From assembly GCA_025548565.1 (NCBI GenBank), contig JAJLPB010000009.1, positions 1 to 64,000 of the forward strand: 64,000 bases of DNA, written 5' to 3'. This stretch comes from Rugamonas sp. A1-17. GTDB taxonomy: Bacteria; Pseudomonadota; Gammaproteobacteria; Burkholderiales; Burkholderiaceae_D. Positions within the stretch are counted from its first letter, which is position 1, and every line of letters starts with the position of its first letter. The notes beneath the pieces are model-generated. The model saw nothing but the letters and a program-made list of their open reading frames with translations. It was not told the origin of the DNA and searched no databases. The translations under genes were made by a program, and so were the position numbers. Below, one piece after another: positions 50,365 to 59,350 of this stretch.

Positions 50365-51402
50365 TTAGCGGCAGAGCGCGCTTACCGGGTTCTGACCCTT
50401 CGCCGTGATGATACCCAGGCGGTACGGGATTTTGATGTAGTCGTCCGTGCGCACCGCGGGGTCATTCCCCTGGAAGAGGTATTCGAGCGGCCTGCACGGA
50501 TCGATGGTCATCGTTTGATCGGGATTGGTCCGCACCATTTCACCGTGGGAGATCCCTTCCGACCAGATCCGTTCGACATTGTCGCGCGTCGCGAAAGCGT
50601 TCATCGGCGCGGAGGAGAACGGCTCCCATTTTCCATCCAGGCCATTGCTCTTCCAGATCCGGAAGTAACGTCCCTTGGGCGAAATGGCCTCCACCAGCGT
50701 GATGTAGGTATTCGTGTTGCCGATCTTGTAGGTATTGCTCGCCTCGAAAACGTCTTCCTTTTTTTCGGTGATGACAGCGACCGTGTTATGGAAGCCCGCC
50801 GGGAACTGACTCAATTCGGTTTCGGAGCGAAGCAAGCGTCCATTGTCGTCGGTATTGAACAGATAGCATTTCTTATCGTCGCAGATCACCCAAAAATCCA
50901 GCCAGCCGGTGCCTTGCGGAGCCTTGATGATGTCGGGCGTGACTGAAAAGAACGGTTTCGGCGCGCTCCAGGACATCGGATCGTCGATGTCTTTCGAGGT
51001 CGAATACATCGGATCGCCACCTTGATAGACGAGATACCATGTTTTCTGCGGAGCGAAATAGAACACTTGCGGCGCCGCGCGATAACCTGGCCCCATCGGG
51101 GACTTATCAAGCGGGACTATTTTCGCGGCCGGCGCGGCCGGCCACTTGTCAAAGCTGGTGTATCCGAGCCCCCAGCCGGCAGTCCCGGCCGTCGTCATGA
51201 AGACGTGGTATTTACCGTTCACATAAACGATCGAGGGATCTTTCACACCGTAGATTGTCTGGCTTGGATCTGGCTGAGGCGCGATCAGCTGCGGGCTCGA
51301 AGTCCAGTTAAACGTGGTGCTGCCGGCAATCGCATTGCTCCCGCCACATATCGCCAAGGCGGCCCACAGAGCCGCCACCAAACTGGGTTTTTCTAGTCTC
51401 AT
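50365..51402 (-). CDS. GH62 alpha-L-arabinofuranosidase
   Basis: 345 aa, ATG 51402 with GGAAGAA upstream, signal peptide to about residue 26. GH62 blocks are strong: TIYGVKDPSIVYVNGKYHVFMTTAG, YLVYQGGDPMYSTSKDIDDPMSWSAP, WVICDDKKCYLFNTDDNGRLLRSET, ITLVEAISPKGRYFRIWKS, RIWSEGISHGEMVRTNPDQTMTIDPCRPLEYLFQG. GH62 enzymes remove single arabinose branches from arabinoxylan. Secreted or periplasmic. GC content looks lower than the flanks, as for the GH43-like gene. Confidence 0.93.
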   Translation of the reverse strand: MRLEKPSLVAALWAALAICGGSNAIAGSTTFNWTSSPQLIAPQPDPSQTIYGVKDPSIVYVNGKYHVFMTTAGTAGWGLGYTSFDKWPAAPAAKIVPLDKSPMGPGYRAAPQVFYFAPQKTWYLVYQGGDPMYSTSKDIDDPMSWSAPKPFFSVTPDIIKAPQGTGWLDFWVICDDKKCYLFNTDDNGRLLRSETELSQFPAGFHNTVAVITEKKEDVFEASNTYKIGNTNTYITLVEAISPKGRYFRIWKSNGLDGKWEPFSSAPMNAFATRDNVERIWSEGISHGEMVRTNPDQTMTIDPCRPLEYLFQGNDPAVRTDDYIKIPYRLGIITAKGQNPVSALCR

Positions 51403-51553
51403 TAATTTCTTCCATTTTTTGGCGTATCAAAATTTTTTTGCGGAGCGAGCATAGACCGGACCACGCGCATGCGGATAAGGCAGACTCCACCTACTTCTGC
51501 AACTTGCTGCTTTGTTGAAGAAAAAGTGACAGAAGTGTTAGGTCTGCCTCGCA

Positions 51554-53212
51554 TCAAGAGATCTTCAAGGCGCTGGCGTAAGCCAAGGCGGGCATGTCGG
51601 CCGGCAGCGTGACCTGCAAGCCCTGTGCGGTTTGTTCGAACGCCAGTGCACGCTTGGTACCGAGCAGCTCGACCCGTTGGATGCGGCCCGCCAGATGGGG
51701 ACCGGCGCTGCCCATGGCCTCGATCGACACCTTGCCCGATTCCGGCCAGCCCATGACGAAGGCGAACACGGTCTTGTCCTTGGCGGTGAAGCGCACATCG
51801 GCGGCCGAGAACGGCTTGCCCTGGCCCTCGTTGAAGCCTGCGCCCGACAGTGGCGTGGCCGCCTCCCGCGCCACCGGCCCTTCCCCGTACACGGCCCAGG
51901 GCCGGGTGTCGTAGATAGCCTCGCCATTGACCGCCATCCAGCGTCCGATCTCCTCGACAATGGCGCGCTCCTGCTCGTCGATGGTGCCATTGCCCCGCAC
52001 CGGTACGCTGAGCAGCAGGTTGCCGTTCTTGCTGACCACGTCGATCAGCGTATGCGCCACCGTCTGCGCGCTCTTGTAGGCCTTGCGCTCGTACAGCGAC
52101 CGGTCGTAGTGCCAGTTGCCGATGCAGGTGCAGGTCTGCCATGGCAAGGGTTCGATCCGGTGGCTCTGGCCGCGCTCGATGTCCCACACCATGCTGCGGC
52201 GCTGCTGTTCATTGAGGATCTTGCCGTTGACGACGGCCTCGTTCCTGCCCTTGCTGGCGATGCTGCGGTTGTACAGGTGCGCGGTCAGGCGCAGGCCGAC
52301 GTCGCTGACCGGCCACAAGGGCAGCACGGTATCGTCGAAATACACCATGTCCGGGTCGTAGGCATCGATCAGGTCGCGCGTGCGGTTGAAGAACTTGTCG
52401 CAGTATGCCTGGTTCGGAATGGCGGCGCCGCCGCCCCAGGACCACTGCTCGCCCCACACGCCGCCCTCGCCACCGTTCTTGCTCAAGGGATGGTTTTGCG
52501 CATACAGCGCTTGTGGATCGAGGCCTTCCCACCAGGTGCCCTTGCCGTCGGCCCGGGTCAGCTTGCCATCGTAGGGAATGCCGGCGAACGGGCCCTTCTT
52601 GTCGGCGCCCTGCGCCGTCTCGTACCAGGTCCAGGCGTGCGCGGCGTGCACGCTGACGCCGAAGCGCATGCCGTTGGCGCGGGCCGCCTTGCTCCAGCCG
52701 GCCATCAAGTCCTTTTTCGGGCCGATCTTCGTGACATTCCAGTCCGGCTGGTGGCGGCTGTTGTACAGGTCGAGGTTGTCATGGTGGTTGGCCAGCGCCA
52801 TGAAGTATTGGGCGCCGGCCTGCTTGTACAGGGCCAGCAGGGCATCCGGGTCCCAGCGCTCCGCCTTCCACTGCTGGATCACATCCTTGAAGCCGAACTT
52901 GGACGGGTGGCCGTACTTCGCCACATGGTAGAGGTAGTGGTCACTGCCCTCCTCGTACAGGCCGCGCGCATACCAGTCGCCGTGCTCGGCTTCGCACTGC
53001 GGTCCCCAGTGCGCCCAGATGCCGAACTTGGCGTTGCGGAACCAGTCCGGCGTCTGGTAGTTCGACAGCGAATCCCAGGTCGGCGCGAACGGGCCGGCCG
53101 CGATCGCACCCGTGGCGGCTTGCGTCAGCGCGTCGGCGGCGCGGGCATAGGGCGACAAGGCGACGGCCGGAATCGCCGCGCCCAGATGTTTCAGTAATTG
53201 GCGTCGTTTCAA
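51554..53212 (-). CDS. GH29-type alpha-L-fucosidase
   Basis: 552 aa from TTG 53212, five bases after AGGAG; the GTG two codons earlier is too close to that site. The N-terminus MKRRQLLKHLG is a twin-arginine-like signal. GH29 pattern: WFRNAKFGIWAHWGPQCEAEHGDWYARG, YMALANHHDN-type block, then DAYDPDMVYFDDTVLPLWPV (likely nucleophile Asp) and LLLSVPVRGNGTIDEQE. A C-terminal beta domain follows. Should release fucose, or another sugar in divergent members, from hemicellulose side chains. Confidence 0.88.
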   Translation of the reverse strand: MKRRQLLKHLGAAIPAVALSPYARAADALTQAATGAIAAGPFAPTWDSLSNYQTPDWFRNAKFGIWAHWGPQCEAEHGDWYARGLYEEGSDHYLYHVAKYGHPSKFGFKDVIQQWKAERWDPDALLALYKQAGAQYFMALANHHDNLDLYNSRHQPDWNVTKIGPKKDLMAGWSKAARANGMRFGVSVHAAHAWTWYETAQGADKKGPFAGIPYDGKLTRADGKGTWWEGLDPQALYAQNHPLSKNGGEGGVWGEQWSWGGGAAIPNQAYCDKFFNRTRDLIDAYDPDMVYFDDTVLPLWPVSDVGLRLTAHLYNRSIASKGRNEAVVNGKILNEQQRRSMVWDIERGQSHRIEPLPWQTCTCIGNWHYDRSLYERKAYKSAQTVAHTLIDVVSKNGNLLLSVPVRGNGTIDEQERAIVEEIGRWMAVNGEAIYDTRPWAVYGEGPVAREAATPLSGAGFNEGQGKPFSAADVRFTAKDKTVFAFVMGWPESGKVSIEAMGSAGPHLAGRIQRVELLGTKRALAFEQTAQGLQVTLPADMPALAYASALKIS

Positions 53213-53238
53213 AATCACTCCTGTTGTCGGTTAAAAAA

Positions 53239-54753
53239 TTATTTAGTGGACGGCGCCCCACAGTGCTGGGAAAGATAGTGGGCGTGGTCGGGCATCGCCT
53301 TGACCATCCGCGCAATCATCTCGCGCCGGCTGGCGAAATGCGCCAGCAGCTGCTCGAACTGCATGGTGTCGATCAGCGGATCGTCCTGCCTGGGCACGAC
53401 GCCCAGTCCCATCAGCAGCGAGACGTGGGACTGCACGCCGAAGCCCTGCGGGTCGTAGACGACGACGCGCCCGGTTTCGCGGAACAGTTCGATCTGGTGC
53501 CGCAGCGAATCCGGAATCGGCATGTTGGCGCAGTAGCGCCAGAACGCCGAGTCGGTCCGGTCCGTGACCTTGTAGTGCAGGACGATGAAGTCGCGCACGA
53601 ACTCGTAGCGCTCCGCGATCAGGCGGTTGAACTCGTCGGCCAGCTCGGGACGGCAATCGCGCTGGGGAAAATACTGCAGCAGCCAGCCGACCGCGAGTTC
53701 GATGATGTTGATGCTGGTCGATTCGAGCGGCTCGAGAAAGCCGCTCGACAAACCGATGGCGACGCAGTTCTTGATCCAGCACTTGCGGCGGCGGCCGGTG
53801 GTGAAGCGCAGCTGGCGCGGCGCGTCCAGCGCTTCGCCGTCCAGGCCGTCCAGCAGCACCCGCCCCGCTTCCTCGTCGGTGGTGAAGGCGTCGCAGTACA
53901 CGTGGCCGTTGCCGGTGCGGTGCTGCAGCGGGATGCGCCAGGTCCAGCCGGCGCTGCGGGCGGTCGATGTGGTGTAGGGCGTGAGCTGGCCGGCCCTGGC
54001 GGATGGCACGGCCTGCGCGCTGTTACACGGCAGCATGGCGCTCCAGTCGTCGTAGCCGGCCTTGAACACGCCCTCGATCAGCAAACCGCGAAAGCCGGAA
54101 CAATCGACGAACAGGTCGCCCTCGACGCGGCGCCCGTCGCGCAGCTTGAGGGCGGTGATGAAGCCGCTCCCGGGGTGCTGTTCGACGCCGTCTATCATGC
54201 CTTCGATCCGTCCGACGCCGCGGCGCATGGCATAGTCGCGCAAATAGGCCGCATACAGGCCGGCGTCGAAATGGTAGGCGTAGCTATAGGCGTCGCTGAT
54301 CGAGGGCAGTTCGCCGTGCGGCGGCGTGAAGCGGTTGTCGCGCGCCATCGCCGTCGCCACCGACCATTGCTCGTACGACGGCATATCCTTGAAGGCGCGC
54401 GACAGGCGCAGCCAGTACATATACGCCGGCCGATTGTCGATCGGCGGGCCGAAATCGCCGAAACCGTGGAAGAAGCGGTTGCCGGCATGCCCCCAATCCT
54501 TGAACTCGATGCCGAGCTTGAACGTCGCCTGGGTCTTCCTGACGAAATCGGCTTCGTCCAGGCCCAGGGCATGATTGAAGTAGCGGATGGTCGGCAGCGT
54601 CGCTTCGCCCACGCCGACGGTGCCGATCTCGGGCGACTCGACCAGCACGATCTCGCAGCGCCCGCCCAGCTTGAGCGCCAGCGGCGCCGCCGTCATCCAG
54701 CCGGCGGTGCCGCCGCCGACGATGACGACTTTTCGGATTCCGGTATCGGACAT
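53239..54753 (-). CDS. Flavin-dependent tryptophan halogenase-family protein
   Basis: 504 aa from ATG 54753 (MSDTGIRKVVIVGGGTAGWM). FAD-binding GGGTAGW is at the N-terminus, the catalytic-lysine region is degenerate or shifted (GVGEATLPTIRYF), and the halogenase fingerprint WxWxIP appears as GWTWRIPL. Family members halogenate indoles, but the many copies beside TonB receptors in carbohydrate loci have no shown substrate. It lies between the GH29-like gene and the TonB receptor, same strand. Confidence 0.88.
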   Translation of the reverse strand: MSDTGIRKVVIVGGGTAGWMTAAPLALKLGGRCEIVLVESPEIGTVGVGEATLPTIRYFNHALGLDEADFVRKTQATFKLGIEFKDWGHAGNRFFHGFGDFGPPIDNRPAYMYWLRLSRAFKDMPSYEQWSVATAMARDNRFTPPHGELPSISDAYSYAYHFDAGLYAAYLRDYAMRRGVGRIEGMIDGVEQHPGSGFITALKLRDGRRVEGDLFVDCSGFRGLLIEGVFKAGYDDWSAMLPCNSAQAVPSARAGQLTPYTTSTARSAGWTWRIPLQHRTGNGHVYCDAFTTDEEAGRVLLDGLDGEALDAPRQLRFTTGRRRKCWIKNCVAIGLSSGFLEPLESTSINIIELAVGWLLQYFPQRDCRPELADEFNRLIAERYEFVRDFIVLHYKVTDRTDSAFWRYCANMPIPDSLRHQIELFRETGRVVVYDPQGFGVQSHVSLLMGLGVVPRQDDPLIDTMQFEQLLAHFASRREMIARMVKAMPDHAHYLSQHCGAPSTK

Positions 54754-54815
54754 AAGTGTGGCTTTCTGATGGTGTACCTTGGCGGGCGGTCCCGCATGCG
54801 GAACCGCCCTGCCCT

Positions 54816-57800
54816 TTAGTACGTGTAGCGCAGCGACAGGCGATAGCTGCGGCCAGGCTCGAACCACGCACGGGTCATGGCGCCGATGTGCTGCTGCTGG
54901 GTCTGCCTAACGATGCCATCCAGAAGATTGCTCGCCGAGAAGCTGACCTGCATATGGTCGCTGAATCGATAGTCGATCCCGAAGTCCAGCTGTCCGGTCG
55001 CCTCCTGCCAGGTCGGCAAGCCCCAGGCCACGTCCGTCGGATGGACCGTCTTGCCGTCGACAACCGTTGCCCGGGATGGATCGGCGCTGGTGGCGCCGCC
55101 GTTGGGGTCCGACGTGCCGTTGACGTTCACGCCCTGCAGGAAACGGCTGCGCCAGCTGTAGGCCAGGCGCGCCGACAGCGGCCCCCTGTCGTACAGGAAC
55201 ATCAGGTTATAGGCGTTGGGCGACAGATACTGCAAGGGCATGTCGGTGAACGGCAGGCCGTCGGTGTCGCAGCCATACAAGCTCAGGGAACTGTTGTTGA
55301 ACGAGCCGGCGGCCGGGCAGTAATTGAGGGCGAACGGATGGTGCAGCGTCTGCTTGCTCTTGATGTAGGTGTAGTTCGCCGAGATGCCGAAGCCCTTGGC
55401 CCACTCCGGCAGCTTGCCCTCCAGCCCGGGCACGTTGTTGAAGTAGGTCTGGCCGGCGAGCTCCAGTCCGGCCACCTTGCCGTCCGCCGCATTGGTCGGC
55501 GCGTTGATCAGGAAGGTTTGCGGACTGCCAGCCAGGTCATTGTATTCAGCGACGTAGGCCGAGCGCAGGATGACGTCGCGCACCTTCTTGTAGAAGAAGG
55601 CGCCCGTCAGCGACGAGCCGCTGCCCGGATACCATTCGAGCGTCGCGTCGAAGCTGTTGGCCCTGGTCGGGTCCAGCTTGACGTTGCCCTTGTTGGTGCC
55701 CCTGTAGATGATGCTCTGGATGGTGTTGGTCTTGCTGTCGAAGCCGATCGCCTGCTCGAGCTCGACGTATTCGGCCAGGTCGCCAAAGCTCGGCCGGTAC
55801 ATCGACTTCGCGAATGCGAAGCGCGCTTGCAACTTGTCGGTTAGGTCCATCTTCAGGTTAACACTCGGCAGCACGTCGAGATAATCGTGGCTGGAGTCGA
55901 TCGGCTCGTCGATCTTGCCGAACTTCGGCACGGACGCCGGCGCGCTGCTGCTGTAAGTCGGTTTGAACACGGTGTAGCCGTGGGCCGTCGTGTTGGTGTG
56001 GACCACGCGCACGCCGACGCTCCCTTCGACCGGGAAGCGCAGGTCGTCAAACCCGAAACGCGTCATCAGGTAGGCGGCCTGCGTCTTCTCCGACTGCAGC
56101 CGGGTCTTTGCCGGATCGCCGTCGTAGACGAAGGGCTTCCAGTCGACCTTGTTCGAGCAGTCGTCGTTCTTGTGCCAGTACGCGTTGGCGTTCTCGCACG
56201 AGTACTGGCGGATCAGCGCCAGCTTTTGGTAGGCGGCGGGATAGTCCTTGACCGCGTCCATGGTCGGCTGCACCAGGGTCGGGAGCGCGGGGACCTTGCC
56301 GTTGAAGAAATCGGTGTAATTGAAGGCGGTGACCGGCAGCAGGGCCGCGTACCTCGGATCGCTCATATAGCCGAAGTTGGCGTACGGCTGCCAGCCCTTA
56401 TCCTTGTCGGCCTGGCTGGGCAGCTGCCCCGGCGTGCTCGTCGGCACGATCGCCCACGGCTCGGCGTTGCTGTACCAGGTATCGCCGCTGGCCTCGGTGT
56501 GGTCGGACGAGCGCTTGGTCAGGCGCACGCCGAAACGCACGTCACGCAGCACCGGATGGTCGAACTTGTAGCGTACATCGGCCTTCCATGCATACAGGTC
56601 GGCTTTCGCCTTGTCATCGCCCGTCTGCACGTTGGAGATGTAGTAGTTCTTCGGATCGGCCAGGAATTTTCTCGCCGCGTCGTCGAAGGTGATCTGCCCG
56701 GGATTTTTGCTCAGATCGATATTCATGCTCGGCACGAAGGTGGCCAGGACGATGCCGCCACCAACAGACCTGTTGGTGGCATGGACCCATTGCAGGTCGT
56801 TCTGGACCGACCAGCGATCGTTGATGGTCCACTTGGCATTCCAGGCGATCTCCCGGGTCTGCGACTTCCGTTCGGCATAGGCCTGGTTGGAATTGAAGCC
56901 CAGGCCGCCGGCGGCGAACTGATTCGCGCCCGCGCCGCCGATCGGATAGGTGTACTTGGCCGACTGCAGGATGCCGTTGGCGTCGAACACGGGGTCGATG
57001 AGCTTGGACAGATAGGGATTTTCCACCCCCGTGAACGAGGCGTTCTCGACGCTGCTTTCCTTGTAACCCGAGTGGAAATACGTCAGCGCGGACTCCATGC
57101 CGGACTTCTTCCACTGCAGCGCGCCATAGATGCCGGCGCGGTCGTTCTTGCTGGTGTTGGTACGCCACGATCCGGACTTGGGCACCCATACGGTTTGTCC
57201 GGGCACGACGTCGGTGCGCGGGAAGTAGGCGTCCACCTGCAGCGAATCGTTATGGGTATTGCTCTCGTTGGCGGACAGGTCGAGCAGCGCGCCCCAATGG
57301 CCGAAGTCGTTTTCCCAGCGCTTGGAGACCAGGCCGGAGACCGCGGGCGAGGATTTCGAGCCGAGCGCGTTGTAGTTAAGGCTGGTCGAGGCGGTGAACT
57401 TGTCGCCCTTGTAGTCGAACGGCAGCGCGGTACGCAAGTCGACCTGGCCGCTGACGCCGCCCTCGACCAGCTCAGCCGGCGGATTCTTGTGCACGACCAC
57501 CGCGGACATCAGCTCAGGCGGAATGTCGCCCCAGCTCAATTCGCGTCCCGGCCAGCCGGCCGAGAACGACTCGCGGCCGTTCAGGGTCGACGAACCCCAG
57601 GTCAGGCCGCGCACCGAAATACCGGAACCCTCGACCGAGAAGTGCTCCGGGTCGCCCCGCGATTTGTTGCGGTCCATCGTCACGCCGACCACGCGCTGCA
57701 GCACCTCGGTGATCGACTTGTCGGGCAGCTTGCCGGCCTCTTCGGCGACGACGCCGTCGATGACCTCTTCGGCATTCTGCTTGAGCTTGGCAGCCGATTT

Positions 57801-57983
57801 CATTGCCTCGCGCTGGCCGCTGACCACGACGGTGACCATCTCCTCGTCCTTGGCGGTCGGTGCCGCAGGCGCGGTTTGCGCTTGCGCGGCGGCGCTGTAC
57901 ATCGACGCCAGCTGCGCCGCAGCGAACGCCAGCGCGGTCATCCTCAAAGGCTTCCGATGAATTATTTTTGCGATTGTTTTCAT
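54816..57983 (-). CDS. TonB-dependent receptor of the carbohydrate-uptake type
   Basis: 1055 aa from the ATG at 57983; an ATG three codons earlier has its AGG too close. Signal peptide ends near AAQAQ. Plug: DGVVAEEAGKLPDKSITEVLQRVVGVTMDR, ISVRGLTWGSSTLNGRESFS, DIPPELMSAVVVHKNPPAELVEGGVSGQVDLRT. The barrel is long and ends RYTY. The AEEAGKLPDKS opening is typical of sugar-oligomer receptors in Xanthomonas and Caulobacter type loci. Probably imports arabinoxylan-derived oligosaccharides. Confidence 0.92.
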   Translation of the reverse strand: MKTIAKIIHRKPLRMTALAFAAAQLASMYSAAAQAQTAPAAPTAKDEEMVTVVVSGQREAMKSAAKLKQNAEEVIDGVVAEEAGKLPDKSITEVLQRVVGVTMDRNKSRGDPEHFSVEGSGISVRGLTWGSSTLNGRESFSAGWPGRELSWGDIPPELMSAVVVHKNPPAELVEGGVSGQVDLRTALPFDYKGDKFTASTSLNYNALGSKSSPAVSGLVSKRWENDFGHWGALLDLSANESNTHNDSLQVDAYFPRTDVVPGQTVWVPKSGSWRTNTSKNDRAGIYGALQWKKSGMESALTYFHSGYKESSVENASFTGVENPYLSKLIDPVFDANGILQSAKYTYPIGGAGANQFAAGGLGFNSNQAYAERKSQTREIAWNAKWTINDRWSVQNDLQWVHATNRSVGGGIVLATFVPSMNIDLSKNPGQITFDDAARKFLADPKNYYISNVQTGDDKAKADLYAWKADVRYKFDHPVLRDVRFGVRLTKRSSDHTEASGDTWYSNAEPWAIVPTSTPGQLPSQADKDKGWQPYANFGYMSDPRYAALLPVTAFNYTDFFNGKVPALPTLVQPTMDAVKDYPAAYQKLALIRQYSCENANAYWHKNDDCSNKVDWKPFVYDGDPAKTRLQSEKTQAAYLMTRFGFDDLRFPVEGSVGVRVVHTNTTAHGYTVFKPTYSSSAPASVPKFGKIDEPIDSSHDYLDVLPSVNLKMDLTDKLQARFAFAKSMYRPSFGDLAEYVELEQAIGFDSKTNTIQSIIYRGTNKGNVKLDPTRANSFDATLEWYPGSGSSLTGAFFYKKVRDVILRSAYVAEYNDLAGSPQTFLINAPTNAADGKVAGLELAGQTYFNNVPGLEGKLPEWAKGFGISANYTYIKSKQTLHHPFALNYCPAAGSFNNSSLSLYGCDTDGLPFTDMPLQYLSPNAYNLMFLYDRGPLSARLAYSWRSRFLQGVNVNGTSDPNGGATSADPSRATVVDGKTVHPTDVAWGLPTWQEATGQLDFGIDYRFSDHMQVSFSASNLLDGIVRQTQQQHIGAMTRAWFEPGRSYRLSLRYTY

Positions 57984-58013
57984 TGTCTCCATCCTATTGA
58001 ATTCGTATAGTTA

Positions 58014-59243
58014 TCACTTGAAGCTGATTTTTCCCATCGTTACGCTGGTCGTGTAGGTGTCGGTCCCCGTGGTTGGCACTTTGTTGTTGATATCAGGGAC
58101 ATTGAACTCGAGCTTGGAGATCGCGTAGTTCTGCAGCTCGTTCCAGACGTCAATCTCGGGCAGGCCGCAACTGTTGGACACCGTGAAAGTCTTGAGATCG
58201 ATGCTTTGCTCTTGCACGCCCTGCACGGGTGACGCGAACACGGGAGTCACGAACTTCTCCAGCACCACGTTGCAGTTGTTGGCGTAGTGGCCGAGGTACA
58301 GCCAGACCCTGAGCCGGGTCTTTTGCGCGGCGATCATTTCGGGGTTCATCATGAGATCGAACTTGATCGCCTTCTGCGAATCGATCCGCACACCGGTCTC
58401 CGTGTTGGCGCCGGAGACGAGACCGTCCAGCGTGGCCGCGTACAACCTGAGGCCGAAGTAGCCGCCAAAATCAGGGGTGCTGGACTGTTTGTCCATGGAG
58501 AACGTGAGGGTGCTGCCGTCGGCGGCCACAGTGGTTTTGTTGGGATCCGAGGCGTACGATTCGATCTTGCCATTCTCCGCGGTGCGTCCGGCAGCGTTTG
58601 CGTTGTAGCCGCCTGCGAAGACCAGCGTGGGCGCTTCCGCCGTGCCGACCGGAATGGTCTTGGTCACTGAAGCCGCATTGAAATAATCGCTGCCGGGCTG
58701 GGAGGCGGAGACGACGCACAGCCCATCGGCGAGCGCTTGCAACGTGGTTCCGGTCACCGAGCACACCGCAGGCGTGCTGGTGGCAAAGGTGACGGGAAGG
58801 TCGGCCAAAGCGGCCTTGCTGGACGCTGCCGCCACCTGCACCGATCCCCCCACGGGCAGGGCTCCGGGGTTGAGGAAGCCCAGAATAGTCTGGTCACTCT
58901 TGGGAACGACGAAAAGCTGGCGCTCCGTGGCCGGGGCATAGCCATTCCCGCCGGCCTGGTTGGCGCTCACCGAACACTCGCCCGCCTTCAGCAGCGACAG
59001 CGTGGCACCACTGACGCTGCACACGGTCGGCGTGTTCGACACGTAAGTCATCGGTCCGCCGGAGCTTGCCGTCGCTTTCAGCGTAACGGTCGCGACCTCG
59101 GGCGGGGCCGCCAGGACCGCACCGCCCGGGAACGGGAAGGAAATGGCCTGCGCCGTCCCGCCCTCGCTGCCACCGCCGCCGCCACCGCAGCCGGCCAGCA
59201 ACGTGGCACAGGCCAGTCCGACGGCCGTCATCTGGAATTTCAT
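58014..59243 (-). CDS. Surface/periplasmic lipoprotein with two Ig-like repeats
   Basis: 409 aa from ATG 59243 (GAGGAG seven bases upstream). Lipobox LLAGC followed by a run of glycines. Two paralogous repeats, TPTVCSVSGATLSLLKAGECSVSANQ and TPAVCSVTGTTLQALADGLCVVSASQ, are Ig-like MBG/Big-type domains; a C-terminal beta-rich region (about 200-409) may bind glycan. It is the first gene before the TonB receptor, the place where a SusD-like or glycan-binding lipoprotein would stand. Glycan binding is inferred. Confidence 0.75.
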   Translation of the reverse strand: MKFQMTAVGLACATLLAGCGGGGGGSEGGTAQAISFPFPGGAVLAAPPEVATVTLKATASSGGPMTYVSNTPTVCSVSGATLSLLKAGECSVSANQAGGNGYAPATERQLFVVPKSDQTILGFLNPGALPVGGSVQVAAASSKAALADLPVTFATSTPAVCSVTGTTLQALADGLCVVSASQPGSDYFNAASVTKTIPVGTAEAPTLVFAGGYNANAAGRTAENGKIESYASDPNKTTVAADGSTLTFSMDKQSSTPDFGGYFGLRLYAATLDGLVSGANTETGVRIDSQKAIKFDLMMNPEMIAAQKTRLRVWLYLGHYANNCNVVLEKFVTPVFASPVQGVQEQSIDLKTFTVSNSCGLPEIDVWNELQNYAISKLEFNVPDINNKVPTTGTDTYTTSVTMGKISFK

Positions 59244-59350
59244 GGTATGTCTCCTCATTGGGATGTTCCTTTCTTTTTGTGTTTGCTAAAATTTCCCGGC
59301 ACGCCTCCGCCCGGGCCCTCCATGTCCCTCTCGTTGAAATTTGGTCAGAT

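Noticed and set aside
55887..58010. 707-codon open frame opposite the TonB receptor
   Set aside because: Shadow frame; the receptor on the other strand has plug and barrel motifs.
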